Positions 8,751 through 17,405 of a stretch of DNA of 64,000 nucleotides are shown here, piece by piece. The notes below the pieces were generated by a model. The model did no database searches. It was not told the origin of the DNA and saw nothing but the letters and a program-made list of their open reading frames with translations. Source of the DNA: Aquibacillus koreensis (GTDB taxonomy: Bacteria; Bacillota; Bacilli; Bacillales; Amphibacillaceae); the NCBI RefSeq assembly GCF_025154055.1, contig NZ_JAOALK010000058.1, positions 35,566 through 99,565 of the forward strand. The letters are read 5' to 3'. Every line of letters begins with the position of its first letter. The first letter of the stretch is position 1. Made by a program: the position numbers and the translations under genes.

Positions 8751-10019
8751 TTACACATCAGGCGTTATACGTTGAGGCAAAATTAGGTAGCCATTTGCCT
8801 TCCTTGCTTTGAGAATTTTTATCATATGTTCTTTCATAGAGGAATTACATGTTACCTGCATATAGACTTCATTTTTACGACTCGCAAATAGCTTGGTTTT
8901 GTTTTTATGGAAAGCTAACTCAATTATCAATCCCAAGAAGAAACCACCTAATAATCCTAACAAGCCCCAAATTACTGGTCCCCACTCCCATACAAAACCA
9001 TATATCGTTCCAAGCACCATAAAAATCGCTCCGCTTACCATAGCCCCGTCCAAAACACTTCTACCATCAACTCGATGTAGAGAATCAATTATATATGTAT
9101 CGGATTCCAGGTTTTCTAGAGGCAAAGCAACAATATTCTCTGTTGGTATGCCAATCGTTTCAAAATCATGAATGGCCATCTCCACAAATGGAGAATGTTC
9201 AAATGTGGCAATGATTTGTAATGTATCTTTTTCTAACGCGTTTTGTTTTTCTTGTGCCAAGTTTTCATCCCTCACTCTAAGGTAACGTGTTTGTTCAATA
9301 TCGTATAATATGTTGATTTCATTTACCGTTACATAAGCATGGTAGATGGCAAATGCATACATGGAAGGTATGAAAAGAAACCACTGCCAGTCAGCCATTG
9401 CGGTTGCAATTGTAAAATCACCGATCGACGAATAAAACCAGGTACCAATCATGTTAGCTTTATAAGTAACAAAGATCCACCAAGCCAAAATAAAAGTCCC
9501 AGTAATCGTATGTCCACTATATAATTGTCCTAAACCAGGTGATATAGCCGACCATACTGCTGCTAACCAAGGTTTTCTCTTATCGACGATAATAATATCA
9601 AAAGCGCTAACAACGGAAGGCCCAACAGGTGCATCTTCCACTTCGGAGAGAATATGACTTTTACTTATTTCTACAGCAGAGCGATAACTGTCCCAGATAC
9701 TAAATATGTATGCTCCCATATAAAGTAGCACCCATTCTTCGTTTATGACAGCTTTTGCTTCCTCAAATTTACCAAGCATGGATAAGGCTATCCCCATGTT
9801 TAGATTAGCCTGCGTATTTACTACAAGCTCCCATATAATCAGAATAAAACCAGGTAGGTACCTACCTAAAAATATGTGACCAAACCCAGGGAAAGTGAAT
9901 GACCACCAAGCAGCCACCCATGGAATACGTGGGTACACGGAGTTGGCTCCAAACGTAGATAAAGCCCCTTTGGCATAGCGGGGTCTTATCCTAGCTGACT
10001 GAAACTTCTGATGTGGCAT
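8751..10019 (-). CDS. Multi-spanning membrane protein with an internally duplicated W-x-A-x2-WS-x3-PGxG module
   Basis: 422 residues, not recognised as a named family. Two copies of one module are visible: WVAAWWSFTFPGFGHIFLG near residue 35 and WLAAVWSAISPGLGQLYSG near residue 150, each followed by membrane helices. The PGxGxxxxG pattern resembles TM2/DUF5683-type domains. A soluble stretch (about 240-310) is followed by a glycine-rich double helix around residue 330-365 and a basic tail that may bind membrane or nucleic acid. It is monocistronic; the weak site AGAGGG precedes the ATG. No functional assignment is justified. Confidence 0.75.
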   Translation of the reverse strand: MPHQKFQSARIRPRYAKGALSTFGANSVYPRIPWVAAWWSFTFPGFGHIFLGRYLPGFILIIWELVVNTQANLNMGIALSMLGKFEEAKAVINEEWVLLYMGAYIFSIWDSYRSAVEISKSHILSEVEDAPVGPSVVSAFDIIIVDKRKPWLAAVWSAISPGLGQLYSGHTITGTFILAWWIFVTYKANMIGTWFYSSIGDFTIATAMADWQWFLFIPSMYAFAIYHAYVTVNEINILYDIEQTRYLRVRDENLAQEKQNALEKDTLQIIATFEHSPFVEMAIHDFETIGIPTENIVALPLENLESDTYIIDSLHRVDGRSVLDGAMVSGAIFMVLGTIYGFVWEWGPVIWGLLGLLGGFFLGLIIELAFHKNKTKLFASRKNEVYMQVTCNSSMKEHMIKILKARKANGYLILPQRITPDV

Positions 10020-10188
10020 AAATACCCTCTCTTTCGGCTTGAAGTCTTTTATAACATTCCAAATAATTACCAGTGCTATTCATTATCACATATTTTCCAG
10101 TTGTTTAGTTTGTTTGGTGGTATGATGTTTCTTTGAAAAATTCCCTTCATTATTTATCTTTTCCTTTATACAATTGCATTCATTCATA

Positions 10189-10228
10189 ATGGAAAAAGGA
10201 CTACGCATTCAAATGCGCAGTCCTTTAC
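10189..10228 (-). terminator. Terminator of the alaRT operon
   Basis: Stem AAAGGACTGCGCATT / AATGCGTAGTCCTTT on the minus strand (one mismatch), followed by TTCC and a weak U tract, about 45 bp past the alaT stop. Confidence 0.8.
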
Positions 10229-10269
10229 GTCACCTTATATGATTTTTTCTAGTACAAGGTATCAAGTCT

Positions 10270-11442
10270 CTACAAGCGTCGCTCAACAAATCGAGCCATT
10301 CGCTTCATTGCTTCATCCAATTGTTTCAAAGATGTTGCATACGAACAACGGATATGACCTTCACCACTCTTGCCAAAAACATTCCCTGGCACGACTGCGA
10401 CTCTTTCTTCATGAAGCAATTGCTCTGCAAATTCTTCAGACGATAATCCTGTATTTTCTACCGATGGAAATACGTAGAACGCCCCACCAGGAGAATGACA
10501 AGAAAGTCCCATTTCATTTAATGCTTTAACGACAAAGTTACGTCTTTGACGATAACTCGTTTTCATCTGGATTACACTATCATTTCCGTGTCGCAATGCT
10601 TCCAAGGCGCCATGTTGTGCCATCGTCGGTGCACACATAATCGTGTATTGGTGTATTTTTGTCATGGCAGCTATAATATCCTTTGGCCCTGCTGCATAAC
10701 CTAAACGCCAACCAGTCATGGCAAATGCTTTTGAAAAACCAGAGATTAATATCGTGCGATCGATCATTCCTTTTATGGATGCAAAGCTTGTAAAAACTTC
10801 ATCATATGTGAGCTCAGCATAGATCTCATCTGAAATGACGAGCAAATCATGTTTTTCTATAACCGAAGCAATACCAGATAATTCATCTTTAGATAGAACT
10901 GCCCCTGTTGGATTGTTCGGACTACAAAGAATAATTGCTTTTGTGTTTGGCGTAATTGCCGCCTCAATTTGGTATGGTTGTATATTAAATGCATTTTCTG
11001 CTGTTGCCTGTATCGTCACTGGGGTTCCACCGGCTAAAGCAACGGCCGGTGCGTAAGAAACAAAGCCCGGTTCTACTACAATCACTTCTTCACCTGGATT
11101 TATTATTGCTCTTAATGCTATATCAATGGCCTGACTTGCTCCAACTGTTACGATTACTTGGTTTTCTGGATTGTATGCTACTTCATAGCTTTTATTTAAA
11201 TACTTACTAATCTCTTCTCTTAACTCAAACAGTCCGGCATTGGCAGTATATGCGGTATAACCCTGCTCTAACGAATGAAAACTTGCTTCAATTACATTCC
11301 ATGGTGTTACGAAGTCAGGCTCCCCAACCCCTAATGAAATGACATTTTCCATTTGCGAAGCCAAGTCAAAAAAACGTCTGATTCCCGATGGCTTTAATTG
11401 GTCAACACTTCTGGAAAGATAGGAATGTTTTTGATCCCTCAT
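10270..11442 (-). CDS. alaT: Alanine transaminase-type class I/II aminotransferase
   Basis: 390-residue PLP enzyme. Visible are ISLGVGEPDFVTP near the N-terminus, CSPNNPTGAVLS, the cofactor-binding ISDEIYAEL and the Schiff-base lysine in LISGFSKAFAMTGWRLGY. The ATG overlaps the stop of the upstream Lrp-type regulator by four bases (ATGA), the same two-gene arrangement as B. subtilis alaR-alaT (yugG-yugH). The family makes alanine from pyruvate using glutamate or a related donor. Orthology is inferred from arrangement plus family; aspartate or aromatic aminotransferase activity remains possible. Confidence 0.85.
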   Translation of the reverse strand: MRDQKHSYLSRSVDQLKPSGIRRFFDLASQMENVISLGVGEPDFVTPWNVIEASFHSLEQGYTAYTANAGLFELREEISKYLNKSYEVAYNPENQVIVTVGASQAIDIALRAIINPGEEVIVVEPGFVSYAPAVALAGGTPVTIQATAENAFNIQPYQIEAAITPNTKAIILCSPNNPTGAVLSKDELSGIASVIEKHDLLVISDEIYAELTYDEVFTSFASIKGMIDRTILISGFSKAFAMTGWRLGYAAGPKDIIAAMTKIHQYTIMCAPTMAQHGALEALRHGNDSVIQMKTSYRQRRNFVVKALNEMGLSCHSPGGAFYVFPSVENTGLSSEEFAEQLLHEERVAVVPGNVFGKSGEGHIRCSYATSLKQLDEAMKRMARFVERRL

Positions 11443-11936
11443 GGTGACACCATAATTCTTTTATCATCATCATCCTGGTCATCAAAAATCACACCATCAT
11501 GCTTATATTTTTTAAGAACAAAATGGGTAGTTGTAGATATAACGGTATCTAAAGCCGATAGCTTCTCTGAAACAAAACGGCTGATTTCCATCATGGTTTT
11601 CCCTTCTACGGATACAGATAAATCGTATGCGCCAGACATTAAATACACGGCTTTCACTTCAGGAAAACGATAAATTCTTTCTGCAACTTTATCAAAACCA
11701 ACACCTCTCGTTGGCGTTACTTTCACATCAATCATGGCCGTTACACCTTCGTATTTAAGCACCTTAGACCAATTGATAACCGTAGCGTAGCCTAAAATGG
11801 CACCTTCCGTTTCCAACTTCACGATCATTTGTTTCGTCGCATCTACACTTAAATCAAGCATTTTAGCGAGATCTTCTACTTCTAACCTGCCATTTTTCTC
11901 GATAAGTTGTAATAATTCCATTTCCTTTTGTTCCAT
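11439..11936 (-). CDS. alaR: Lrp/AsnC-family regulator of alanine transaminase
   Basis: 165 residues. An N-terminal winged helix-turn-helix (ELLQLIEKNGRLEVEDLAKML..SVDATKQMI) is followed by an Lrp-type ligand-sensing domain (GYATVINWSKV..., VKAVYLMSGAYDLSVSVEG). It is first in a two-gene operon, translationally coupled to the aminotransferase it presumably controls, as in B. subtilis AlaR. The acidic DDQDDDD C-terminus is unusual but harmless-looking. Its target promoter is probably its own, in the A+T-rich 11940-12100 region. Confidence 0.87.
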   Translation of the reverse strand: MEQKEMELLQLIEKNGRLEVEDLAKMLDLSVDATKQMIVKLETEGAILGYATVINWSKVLKYEGVTAMIDVKVTPTRGVGFDKVAERIYRFPEVKAVYLMSGAYDLSVSVEGKTMMEISRFVSEKLSALDTVISTTTHFVLKKYKHDGVIFDDQDDDDKRIMVSP

Positions 11937-12123
11937 CTTGACGCCCCACTTTCACCATTAAAATTAACCAGATTATTTAGACAATTTATTTATCTAATAT
12001 TACTACAAACATATAAAAAGATAAACATAGATATGACTTATTATGCACTCCCATTATTAATTGTAGTTGCATACTTTATTATTAAATAACAATCTTAATA
12101 ATGATAGAGGGAGTCTGCATATA

Positions 12124-12819
12124 ATGAGTAAAGACTATACAGATTTTTTAGCTACATTCGGAATTAGTAGTGCTCACCCTGGTGGTTTAAATATCACTAA
12201 AAAATGGGCAAATCAACTGGATATAAAAGAGACTACGAAATTGCTCGATATAGGTTGTGGAACAGGAAAATCAATCGAGTATTTAGTAAATCAATACCAT
12301 TGTGAAATAACAGGATTAGATCCACATAAAGAAATGCTGAACAAAGCAAAAAATCGCCTTTCCAGCAACACTGGCGTTGACCTAGTCGAAGGGAGTGCAG
12401 AATCAATCCCTTTTCCTAATGATACATTCAACATCATTATCTCTGAGTCAGTTACGTCTTTTACCAATATAAGCAAATCCCTCGGAGAGTATAAAAGGGT
12501 GCTCATGCATGGCGGAACACTCATTTTGGTTGAAATCACGAGGAAAAACGATTTGCCGCCGTTAGCGATAGAAGAAATCAAAGCTTTCTATGGTTTTACA
12601 GACATATTATCCGAAGAAGAATGGAGCCAATTATTATCAGACCACGGATTTTCCGTTATTCAATCAGATGACATCGACCAAGTCCGTAATGACGCGGATG
12701 CATTTGATATTACGGAACCAATTAATGATGAATTTTTCACGATGATGGCGGATCATTATCACATGAATCAAGCATATCAAAACCAACTTGGTGCAAGGAT
12801 TTATATCTGTCAAATATAG
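12124..12819 (+). CDS. Class I SAM-dependent methyltransferase
   Basis: 231 residues. Motif I is clear (LLDIGCGTGKS), then the acidic residue of motif II (ITGLDPHKEML), and VEGSAESIPFPNDTFNIIISE as the Rossmann strands that follow, as in UbiE/COQ5-like enzymes. The substrate cannot be deduced. ATG at 12124 is chosen because GAGGGAG lies about 10 nt upstream; the longer reading from 12067 has no ribosome site. The next gene begins 12 bp after the stop, so the two are probably co-transcribed. Confidence 0.87.
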   Translation: MSKDYTDFLATFGISSAHPGGLNITKKWANQLDIKETTKLLDIGCGTGKSIEYLVNQYHCEITGLDPHKEMLNKAKNRLSSNTGVDLVEGSAESIPFPNDTFNIIISESVTSFTNISKSLGEYKRVLMHGGTLILVEITRKNDLPPLAIEEIKAFYGFTDILSEEEWSQLLSDHGFSVIQSDDIDQVRNDADAFDITEPINDEFFTMMADHYHMNQAYQNQLGARIYICQI

Positions 12820-12831
12820 AGGAGAATGTGT

Positions 12832-13650
12832 ATGACAGTTATAGAAACGAACAAATGGCTTGATCGATATACAAAGAAGAAGAAACGAACCTTTAGTCAG
12901 AACATGGATATACAGCGCAAACTATTCTGCGGTCATCTCATGGACTATTTTGAAGATGCAACAACAGATGATATTCATCTCCATTTATTAAATCATGGCT
13001 TATTTATTCCAGATCCACTGGATAAGCAGGTCATTCAAGGCATGTTTGAGAAAGACTACTGGAAGATTGCAAAAATAGAAATAAGTAAACTATTACAAGC
13101 ATGGGATGGGCCAGAAGTCCCTGTATTCCTGTTTCCTTCGAATTACACGAACAAACCTCTAATGCGGGAGTTTAATGGGATTGCTGGGTTAAGTTATCAT
13201 AATAAGATATTTCTGTTTATCACTAATAGAACAGAAAAAAACGAACTACGAGCACTCCTTACTCACGAGTATAACCATTCCTGTCGATTAATCGCATTAA
13301 ACAAAGGTCAAGATGAGCTAAACCTATTAGATGCATTAATCCTTGAAGGCTTAGCAGAAACTGCCGTAAAACAACGACTTGGATCGAAGCACCTCAACAA
13401 ATGGACTACTATTTATTCTAAAGAACAGATGGAGCAATTCTGGAAAAAGTGGATAAAACCGAATTTAGAAATTAAAAAGATGAGTAGACAGCACGATCAA
13501 CTGATGTATGGACACGGAAATATCCCAAAGTGGTTAGGTTATTGCTGTGGCTATTATATCGTCTCCTCTTATTTTGAGAAGAAGGACATATCTATGTACG
13601 ATGCGCTTAGAATCCCATCTGCAACCATTTTAAAAGAATCGAATTTTTAA
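12832..13650 (+). CDS. DUF2268-type putative zinc metalloprotease
   Basis: 272-residue cytosolic protein (no signal peptide). It contains LLTHEYNHSCRL, an HExxH motif (HEYNH), followed about 30 residues later by ILEGLAETAV, the third-ligand glutamate arrangement of gluzincin-type enzymes and of the DUF2268 family. B. subtilis YjaZ is a member of that family. ATG at 12832 fits AGAGGAG at 12818-12824 (7-nt spacer); an ATG at 12826 is too close. Probably co-transcribed with the methyltransferase. Peptidase activity is inferred from the motif only. Confidence 0.8.
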   Translation: MTVIETNKWLDRYTKKKKRTFSQNMDIQRKLFCGHLMDYFEDATTDDIHLHLLNHGLFIPDPLDKQVIQGMFEKDYWKIAKIEISKLLQAWDGPEVPVFLFPSNYTNKPLMREFNGIAGLSYHNKIFLFITNRTEKNELRALLTHEYNHSCRLIALNKGQDELNLLDALILEGLAETAVKQRLGSKHLNKWTTIYSKEQMEQFWKKWIKPNLEIKKMSRQHDQLMYGHGNIPKWLGYCCGYYIVSSYFEKKDISMYDALRIPSATILKESNF

Positions 13651-13743
13651 TATAAAATGTGTATTAGCCTTTGGCTCTTGTCCTCTACACTTTTAACCAA
13701 CTTTCATATCTTAAAAGTAATCCGATATGAAAGGAGTATGTTC

Positions 13744-13998
13744 ATGTCAAGATATTACCATGATTGCAAAAACAATATTGGTCGCCCAGTTAAGATTGTC
13801 ACAAGAGATGGAAAAGTTCACCGCGGTATGATTGAGCGTGTTAATAATACACATGTATTCCTAAAACCAATGTCATCGAACCTTGGTGGTTATGGATACG
13901 GGTTTTACCGCCCTTGGGGATTTGGCGCTGGATTAGGTTGGGGAGTAGCGCTTGGTTCCATTGCAACACTAGCTTTCCTTCCATTTTTCTTTTGGTAA
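13744..13998 (+). CDS. Small protein: LSm/SH3-like N-terminus and glycine-rich hydrophobic tail
   Basis: 84 residues. The first half (NIGRPVKIVTRDGKVHRGMIERVNNTHVFLKP, written here in parts: GRPVKIVTRDGKVHRG, then ERVNNTHVFLKP) has the strand-turn-strand look of Sm-like or Hfq-like small beta barrels. The second half is rich in Gly/Tyr/Phe and ends in a hydrophobic segment with FLPFFFW. I do not recognise a named family; spore-coat association is a guess that its tail composition would allow. ATG at 13744 has AAGGAG at 13731-13736; upstream in-frame starts are poorer. Confidence 0.7.
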   Translation: MSRYYHDCKNNIGRPVKIVTRDGKVHRGMIERVNNTHVFLKPMSSNLGGYGYGFYRPWGFGAGLGWGVALGSIATLAFLPFFFW

Positions 13999-14004
13999 GA
14001 ACAA

Positions 14005-14150
14005 AAGCGTAAGCGCCCGGGTAGCGACGTATGGACTGAGCCGTAGGAGATAAAGGAAACACGATGAACGAAGTGAGTCGATGCCTTAGCTTATCGTACG
14101 GAGGTGAGGGAAGTCTCACTAGTCGCTGGGCGCTGGAGCTGGACGTGGCT
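14005..14150. repeat. Palindromic intergenic element (about 145 bp)
   Basis: The ends pair imperfectly (AAGCGCCCGGGTAGCGAC near 14011 against AGTCGCTGGGCGCT near 14120), and an inner stem pairs CCGTAGGAGATAA with TTATCGTACGG. GC content is well above the flanks. It has the look of the dispersed, structure-forming repeats of Bacillaceae genomes. It encodes nothing. Only one copy lies in this window, so dispersal is inferred from general resemblance. Confidence 0.65.
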
Positions 14151-14202
14151 GATACTGATTGTTATCCACATCAAGCAAATTTTATAATTTCCTAAGCAAT
14201 CA

Positions 14203-14240
14203 AAAAATGAACCAGTTTATTCATACTGGTTCATTTTTAT
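14203..14240. terminator. Bidirectional terminator before pucM
   Basis: AAATGAACCAGT / ACTGGTTCATTT with a 9-base loop, A run on the left and T run on the right. It serves the minus-strand uraD-pucM pair and possibly the plus-strand gene ending at 13998. Confidence 0.88.
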
Positions 14241-14251
14241 TAGAAAACTTG

Positions 14252-14608
14252 CTAGCTACCACGATATACTTGGTATCCCCATGGTGAAACTAATAATGGG
14301 ACGTGATAATGGGTTGTTGGGTCATTTACTCCAAATTGCACAGGAACTTGATCTAGAAACAAAGGATCTTCTATTTCCACACCCCTCCCCCTGAAATAGG
14401 GACCGATATGAAAAACTAATTGGTAGATTGCATGTTCTAGTTCCTCAGCCTCTAACAACGCATGATCTAAACGACCATCTTTATTGGTAGTTGCAGACTT
14501 TATAAAAGTCATACCTTTGTCTTCTTCCACACGATACAAATCTATTGTGACATTGGAAGCAGGTTGTCCATATGTTAAGTCTAATATATGTGTGGTCAAT
14601 CCAGCCAT
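14252..14608 (-). CDS. pucM: 5-hydroxyisourate hydrolase (transthyretin-like)
   Basis: 118 residues, the normal length. It hydrolyses 5-hydroxyisourate, the product of urate oxidation, to OHCU. The N-terminal LTTHILDLTYGQPA and the C-terminal tetrapeptide YRGS are the family signature, including the active-site His near the N-terminus and the Tyr-Arg-Gly-Ser tail. It follows the OHCU decarboxylase gene on the same strand after 29 bp, so the two consecutive steps are co-transcribed. The ATG is preceded by GGGGGTG. Confidence 0.95.
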   Translation of the reverse strand: MAGLTTHILDLTYGQPASNVTIDLYRVEEDKGMTFIKSATTNKDGRLDHALLEAEELEHAIYQLVFHIGPYFRGRGVEIEDPLFLDQVPVQFGVNDPTTHYHVPLLVSPWGYQVYRGS

Positions 14609-14637
14609 TTCTCCACTTCACCCCCTATATTTTATTG

Positions 14638-15141
14638 TTATACCTTCTCCTGCTTGAATTTATCCTGCAAACGAAGAAGAGCAATTTTATATATCTCAGC
14701 TAGTGCGGTAGAAAATTCATCTACAACGGTATGATTCACCCGTTCTTTCATGGCTTGATAAATATCGTTCTTATTTTTTCCTTTCACAGCAAAAACAAAG
14801 GGGAATCCAAATTTAGTAATATAAGTTCCATTCAATTTTTGAAAACTAGTGTACTCTGCTTCCGTTAAATTTTTCAGCCCCGCTCCTTGTTGTTCTCTCA
14901 CGGATTCTACACTCATTTCAATATTATCACCAAGGTTTGGATGTGACCGAATCAATTCAAGTTTTTCTTCTCTTGGCGCGTTGCTTACGATCTCTACCAT
15001 TCGGTTATGAAGTGCCTCCAATGATGAAAAAGGACTATGTTCATAAGCTTTTTTTGCTACCCAGGGCGAATGTTCAAATATCTCTCCAAATTCTTTGATA
15101 AACGCCTCTTCACTCAATCGATTCAACGCTTCTAAATTCAC
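14638..15141 (-). CDS. uraD: OHCU decarboxylase (stand-alone, no uricase domain)
   Basis: 167 residues. It converts 2-oxo-4-hydroxy-4-carboxy-5-ureidoimidazoline to S-allantoin. Family stretches seen are IFEHSPWVAKKAYEHSPF near the start, LIRSHPNLG (active-site His) and FGFPFVFAVKG. In B. subtilis this domain is fused to urate oxidase as PucL; here it ends without that domain and no uricase lies nearby. GTG at 15141 is chosen: GGAGGG lies 8 nt upstream, and the resulting N-terminus (MNLEALNRLSEEAF) matches the family; the ATG ten codons earlier has no site. An A+T-rich region with a TATAAT and TTGGTTA lies upstream at 15215-15235. Confidence 0.93.
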   Translation of the reverse strand: MNLEALNRLSEEAFIKEFGEIFEHSPWVAKKAYEHSPFSSLEALHNRMVEIVSNAPREEKLELIRSHPNLGDNIEMSVESVREQQGAGLKNLTEAEYTSFQKLNGTYITKFGFPFVFAVKGKNKNDIYQAMKERVNHTVVDEFSTALAEIYKIALLRLQDKFKQEKV

Positions 15142-15315
15142 TTGATTTCCCTCCATTTCTAACGGATTCATACGCTTCTATATTTCTATACTAATGTCGA
15201 AATGGAGGAAAGTCATTATATACTCTAACCAATTTTCATGTATGTTACGTAGCATATTGCATAACAGTTTGTATAAAATCCGTCGTATTAAATGTATTTT
15301 GAGTTTACCAATATA

Positions 15316-15470
15316 ACGCCGTTCCGGCAGAATACTTCGCTTTCCGCGGGCACGGCCTCAGCCTCCTCGTGGAAGGGCGCCACTGCGGGGTCTTCACCTC
15401 GCGCTGTTCCCGCAGGAGTCTTCGTATTCTGCCTCCACTGTTTTGTGCTTTCTACTCATTGATTCTTTTA
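15316..15470. repeat. Dispersed GC-rich palindromic repeat, copy 1
   Basis: A block from ACGCCGTTCCGGCAGAATAC to about GATTCTTTTA. It recurs in the opposite orientation at 39116-39275 with nearly identical outer 50-60 bp on each side and a different centre. The two ends of the block are partly self-complementary (GCAGAATAC ... GTATTCTGC). Non-coding; it fills most of the 15142-15788 gap together with the element at 15561. Confidence 0.85.
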
Positions 15471-15560
15471 GTTAATTGATACAAAAATAATACATCTACA
15501 TCTAGGAATTACATTTTAAATGAAAGCCAGTACCATTATTTTAAGCAGTTATTAGCGGAT

Positions 15561-15735
15561 CGAGTGAAATTGGCGACACTCCTGTGGGAACAGCGCGAGC
15601 CGAAGATCCACTCAGGAGCGTACTTTGCGACTGAGTTAGCTGAGGCCGTGCCCGCAAGAGGAATCTGAACTTTGAAAAATCCGGGTTCTGGGATTTTTCG
15701 TGATTCCTCCTCGGAAAGGGAGCCAATTTCACTCG
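15561..15735. repeat. 175-bp element with 14-bp perfect terminal inverted repeats
   Basis: It begins CGAGTGAAATTGGC (15561-15574) and ends GCCAATTTCACTCG (15722-15735), a perfect inverted pair. Inside is a core shared in the same orientation with 39116-39275 (CAGCGCGAGCCGAAGATCCA, GACTGAGTTAGCTGAGGCCG), then a nested hairpin (GAGGAATC..GATTCCTC enclosing GAAAAATCC..GGATTTTTC). No transposase and no clear target-site duplication. MITE-like or structure-forming by appearance. Reading frames across it are not genes. Confidence 0.8.
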
Positions 15736-15788
15736 AGGAGCGGGTGGGTTAGTTAAGACAGAATTTGTATCAGGTCCGAACCATGTGA

Positions 15789-17405
15789 TCATAAGCCTAG
15801 CAATGTCTTAATCCGTAAAGCAAGGCGTATTTGTAGTGTTGTTTCGGCATCTGTTATGTTCCTGCCTAGTAATTCTTCGCATTTTTCTAAGCGGTACACC
15901 ACCGTGTTCCGATGCACGTATAGTCTTTTTGCCGTTTCGGATATTTGACAATGTGATTCTAAATAGACAAACAAGGTGTGTAACAACGTACCGTCCTGGT
16001 CATATGCAGCCTTTGCTAGCTGTTGCAATGAATTCTCGTAAAACTCTTGTAAATCATCTCTCGGAATGACTCGCAATAACTCCATTACATCTTTCGTTTG
16101 ATAACGTTGAATAAATCCAATTTGACCGGACAATTTACCATTATGCAACGCATCTTGCGCTTCTTTAAAACCTGTTTTTACATTTAAAAAATTCCTTGAT
16201 AGATTGCTAACACCAAATGAGATGTGACGATTGAAGCGCTCTTGTACCTTAGTCTGGACAAAGCCTAAGGAAGACATTATATACGCATGAAGGTCCTCTT
16301 TTTCTTTAGGGAGCTCAAAGAGTAAAATGCAGAGATCCCCTCGCGTAAATAAATGTGTCGATAAGGATAGGCTAACTAATTCGTCCTCTATATAAGCGTA
16401 CACAGCATCAATCTCTAATTGGTTTTTTGTATAACTCCCACTAAATTCGTTTATCTCTAGTTGACCTGTTGCGCATATATAGGAGTTGTTGTTATCAAGT
16501 TGAAATTCTTTTGCTCTATTCACAACTTCCTCATCCGAAGTAAATATCCCCTCACTAAACCTGAAGAAGAATTCATTTTTTACACGCCTTGTGTATTGTT
16601 TTAAAGCGTTCTCCTTCATTAGCTCAAAAGAAATAACGTTAGTTGCTTGCTCAATCGTTAGCGTTTCCGAGTGATTGTCAGGATGAATGTCTCCCATAAC
16701 TACCAAAAATCCAGCTTTTCTTTCATGCGTGAACACTAAAAATACAGAATATGTTTCTTTATCTTCCAATGTCGAAAATGTAAAAAAGGAGGTGTCTGGA
16801 AATAAGGAAATGGAATCTTTTATATATAATTCTTCCATTTTCATTGTTGTCTTTTTGCTAGTATGAGAGGATGCCATTGGTTTTCCATATTGATCTAGAA
16901 GAAATACAGGATATCCAATCATCTCAGCCAAACTTTTTAATAGCTTATGTATCCCTTTTCCACTCATAATGTGATTGGAGAATTGCTTATGTGTTTCGAT
17001 TGCAAAACGTAATTCATTTGTCCTCATATCCAAAATGCTACTAAGTACTTGATTAACAATGTCTCCTAGTGAACTCTCCAATGGCAACTCAATAATAGGG
17101 AAAGCGAGTTCATTTGCTCGTTGAATTACCTCTTCAGGAATTTTCCGCAAGAATCGTTTCGTTTTTATTCCTAATGCAGCACATCCTTTTTGGTCCATTT
17201 GTTCTACAAGATCTACGAGCAACTGTGGTTGATCCTTCACGTGATAGGCTGTTGTCACAAGTAACTCATTCGGCTTTAAGAACCGAGCAATGTCTGGTGC
17301 ATCCATCATGTTTACATGCAATACTTCCCTATGCATCCCTTCATTACCAGCAATGACACTACTTCCATTTAAAGCTGATACTTGCATTATTTGTGTAACT
17401 TTCAT
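15789..17405 (-). CDS. pucR: PucR-family transcriptional regulator of purine catabolism
   Basis: 538 residues. N-terminal PucR domain (residues ~5-125, with GMHREVLHVNMMDAPDIARF), a variable middle, then a C-terminal CdaR/PucR-type region ending in a helix-turn-helix (HCQISETAKRLYVHRNTVVYRLEK). In B. subtilis PucR activates puc genes in response to allantoin-pathway intermediates. It is divergent from pucF, across a 205-bp region containing candidate sites. ATG at 17405 is chosen over TTG at 17411 because GGGGAG lies 9 nt upstream of the ATG. Confidence 0.93.
   Translation of the reverse strand: MKVTQIMQVSALNGSSVIAGNEGMHREVLHVNMMDAPDIARFLKPNELLVTTAYHVKDQPQLLVDLVEQMDQKGCAALGIKTKRFLRKIPEEVIQRANELAFPIIELPLESSLGDIVNQVLSSILDMRTNELRFAIETHKQFSNHIMSGKGIHKLLKSLAEMIGYPVFLLDQYGKPMASSHTSKKTTMKMEELYIKDSISLFPDTSFFTFSTLEDKETYSVFLVFTHERKAGFLVVMGDIHPDNHSETLTIEQATNVISFELMKENALKQYTRRVKNEFFFRFSEGIFTSDEEVVNRAKEFQLDNNNSYICATGQLEINEFSGSYTKNQLEIDAVYAYIEDELVSLSLSTHLFTRGDLCILLFELPKEKEDLHAYIMSSLGFVQTKVQERFNRHISFGVSNLSRNFLNVKTGFKEAQDALHNGKLSGQIGFIQRYQTKDVMELLRVIPRDDLQEFYENSLQQLAKAAYDQDGTLLHTLFVYLESHCQISETAKRLYVHRNTVVYRLEKCEELLGRNITDAETTLQIRLALRIKTLLGL

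Noticed and set aside
15541..15792. 83-codon minus-strand reading frame before pucR
   Set aside because: It runs through the 175-bp repeat element; a similar peptide is encoded by the unrelated repeat copy at 39116-39275, showing the coding look is a repeat artefact.
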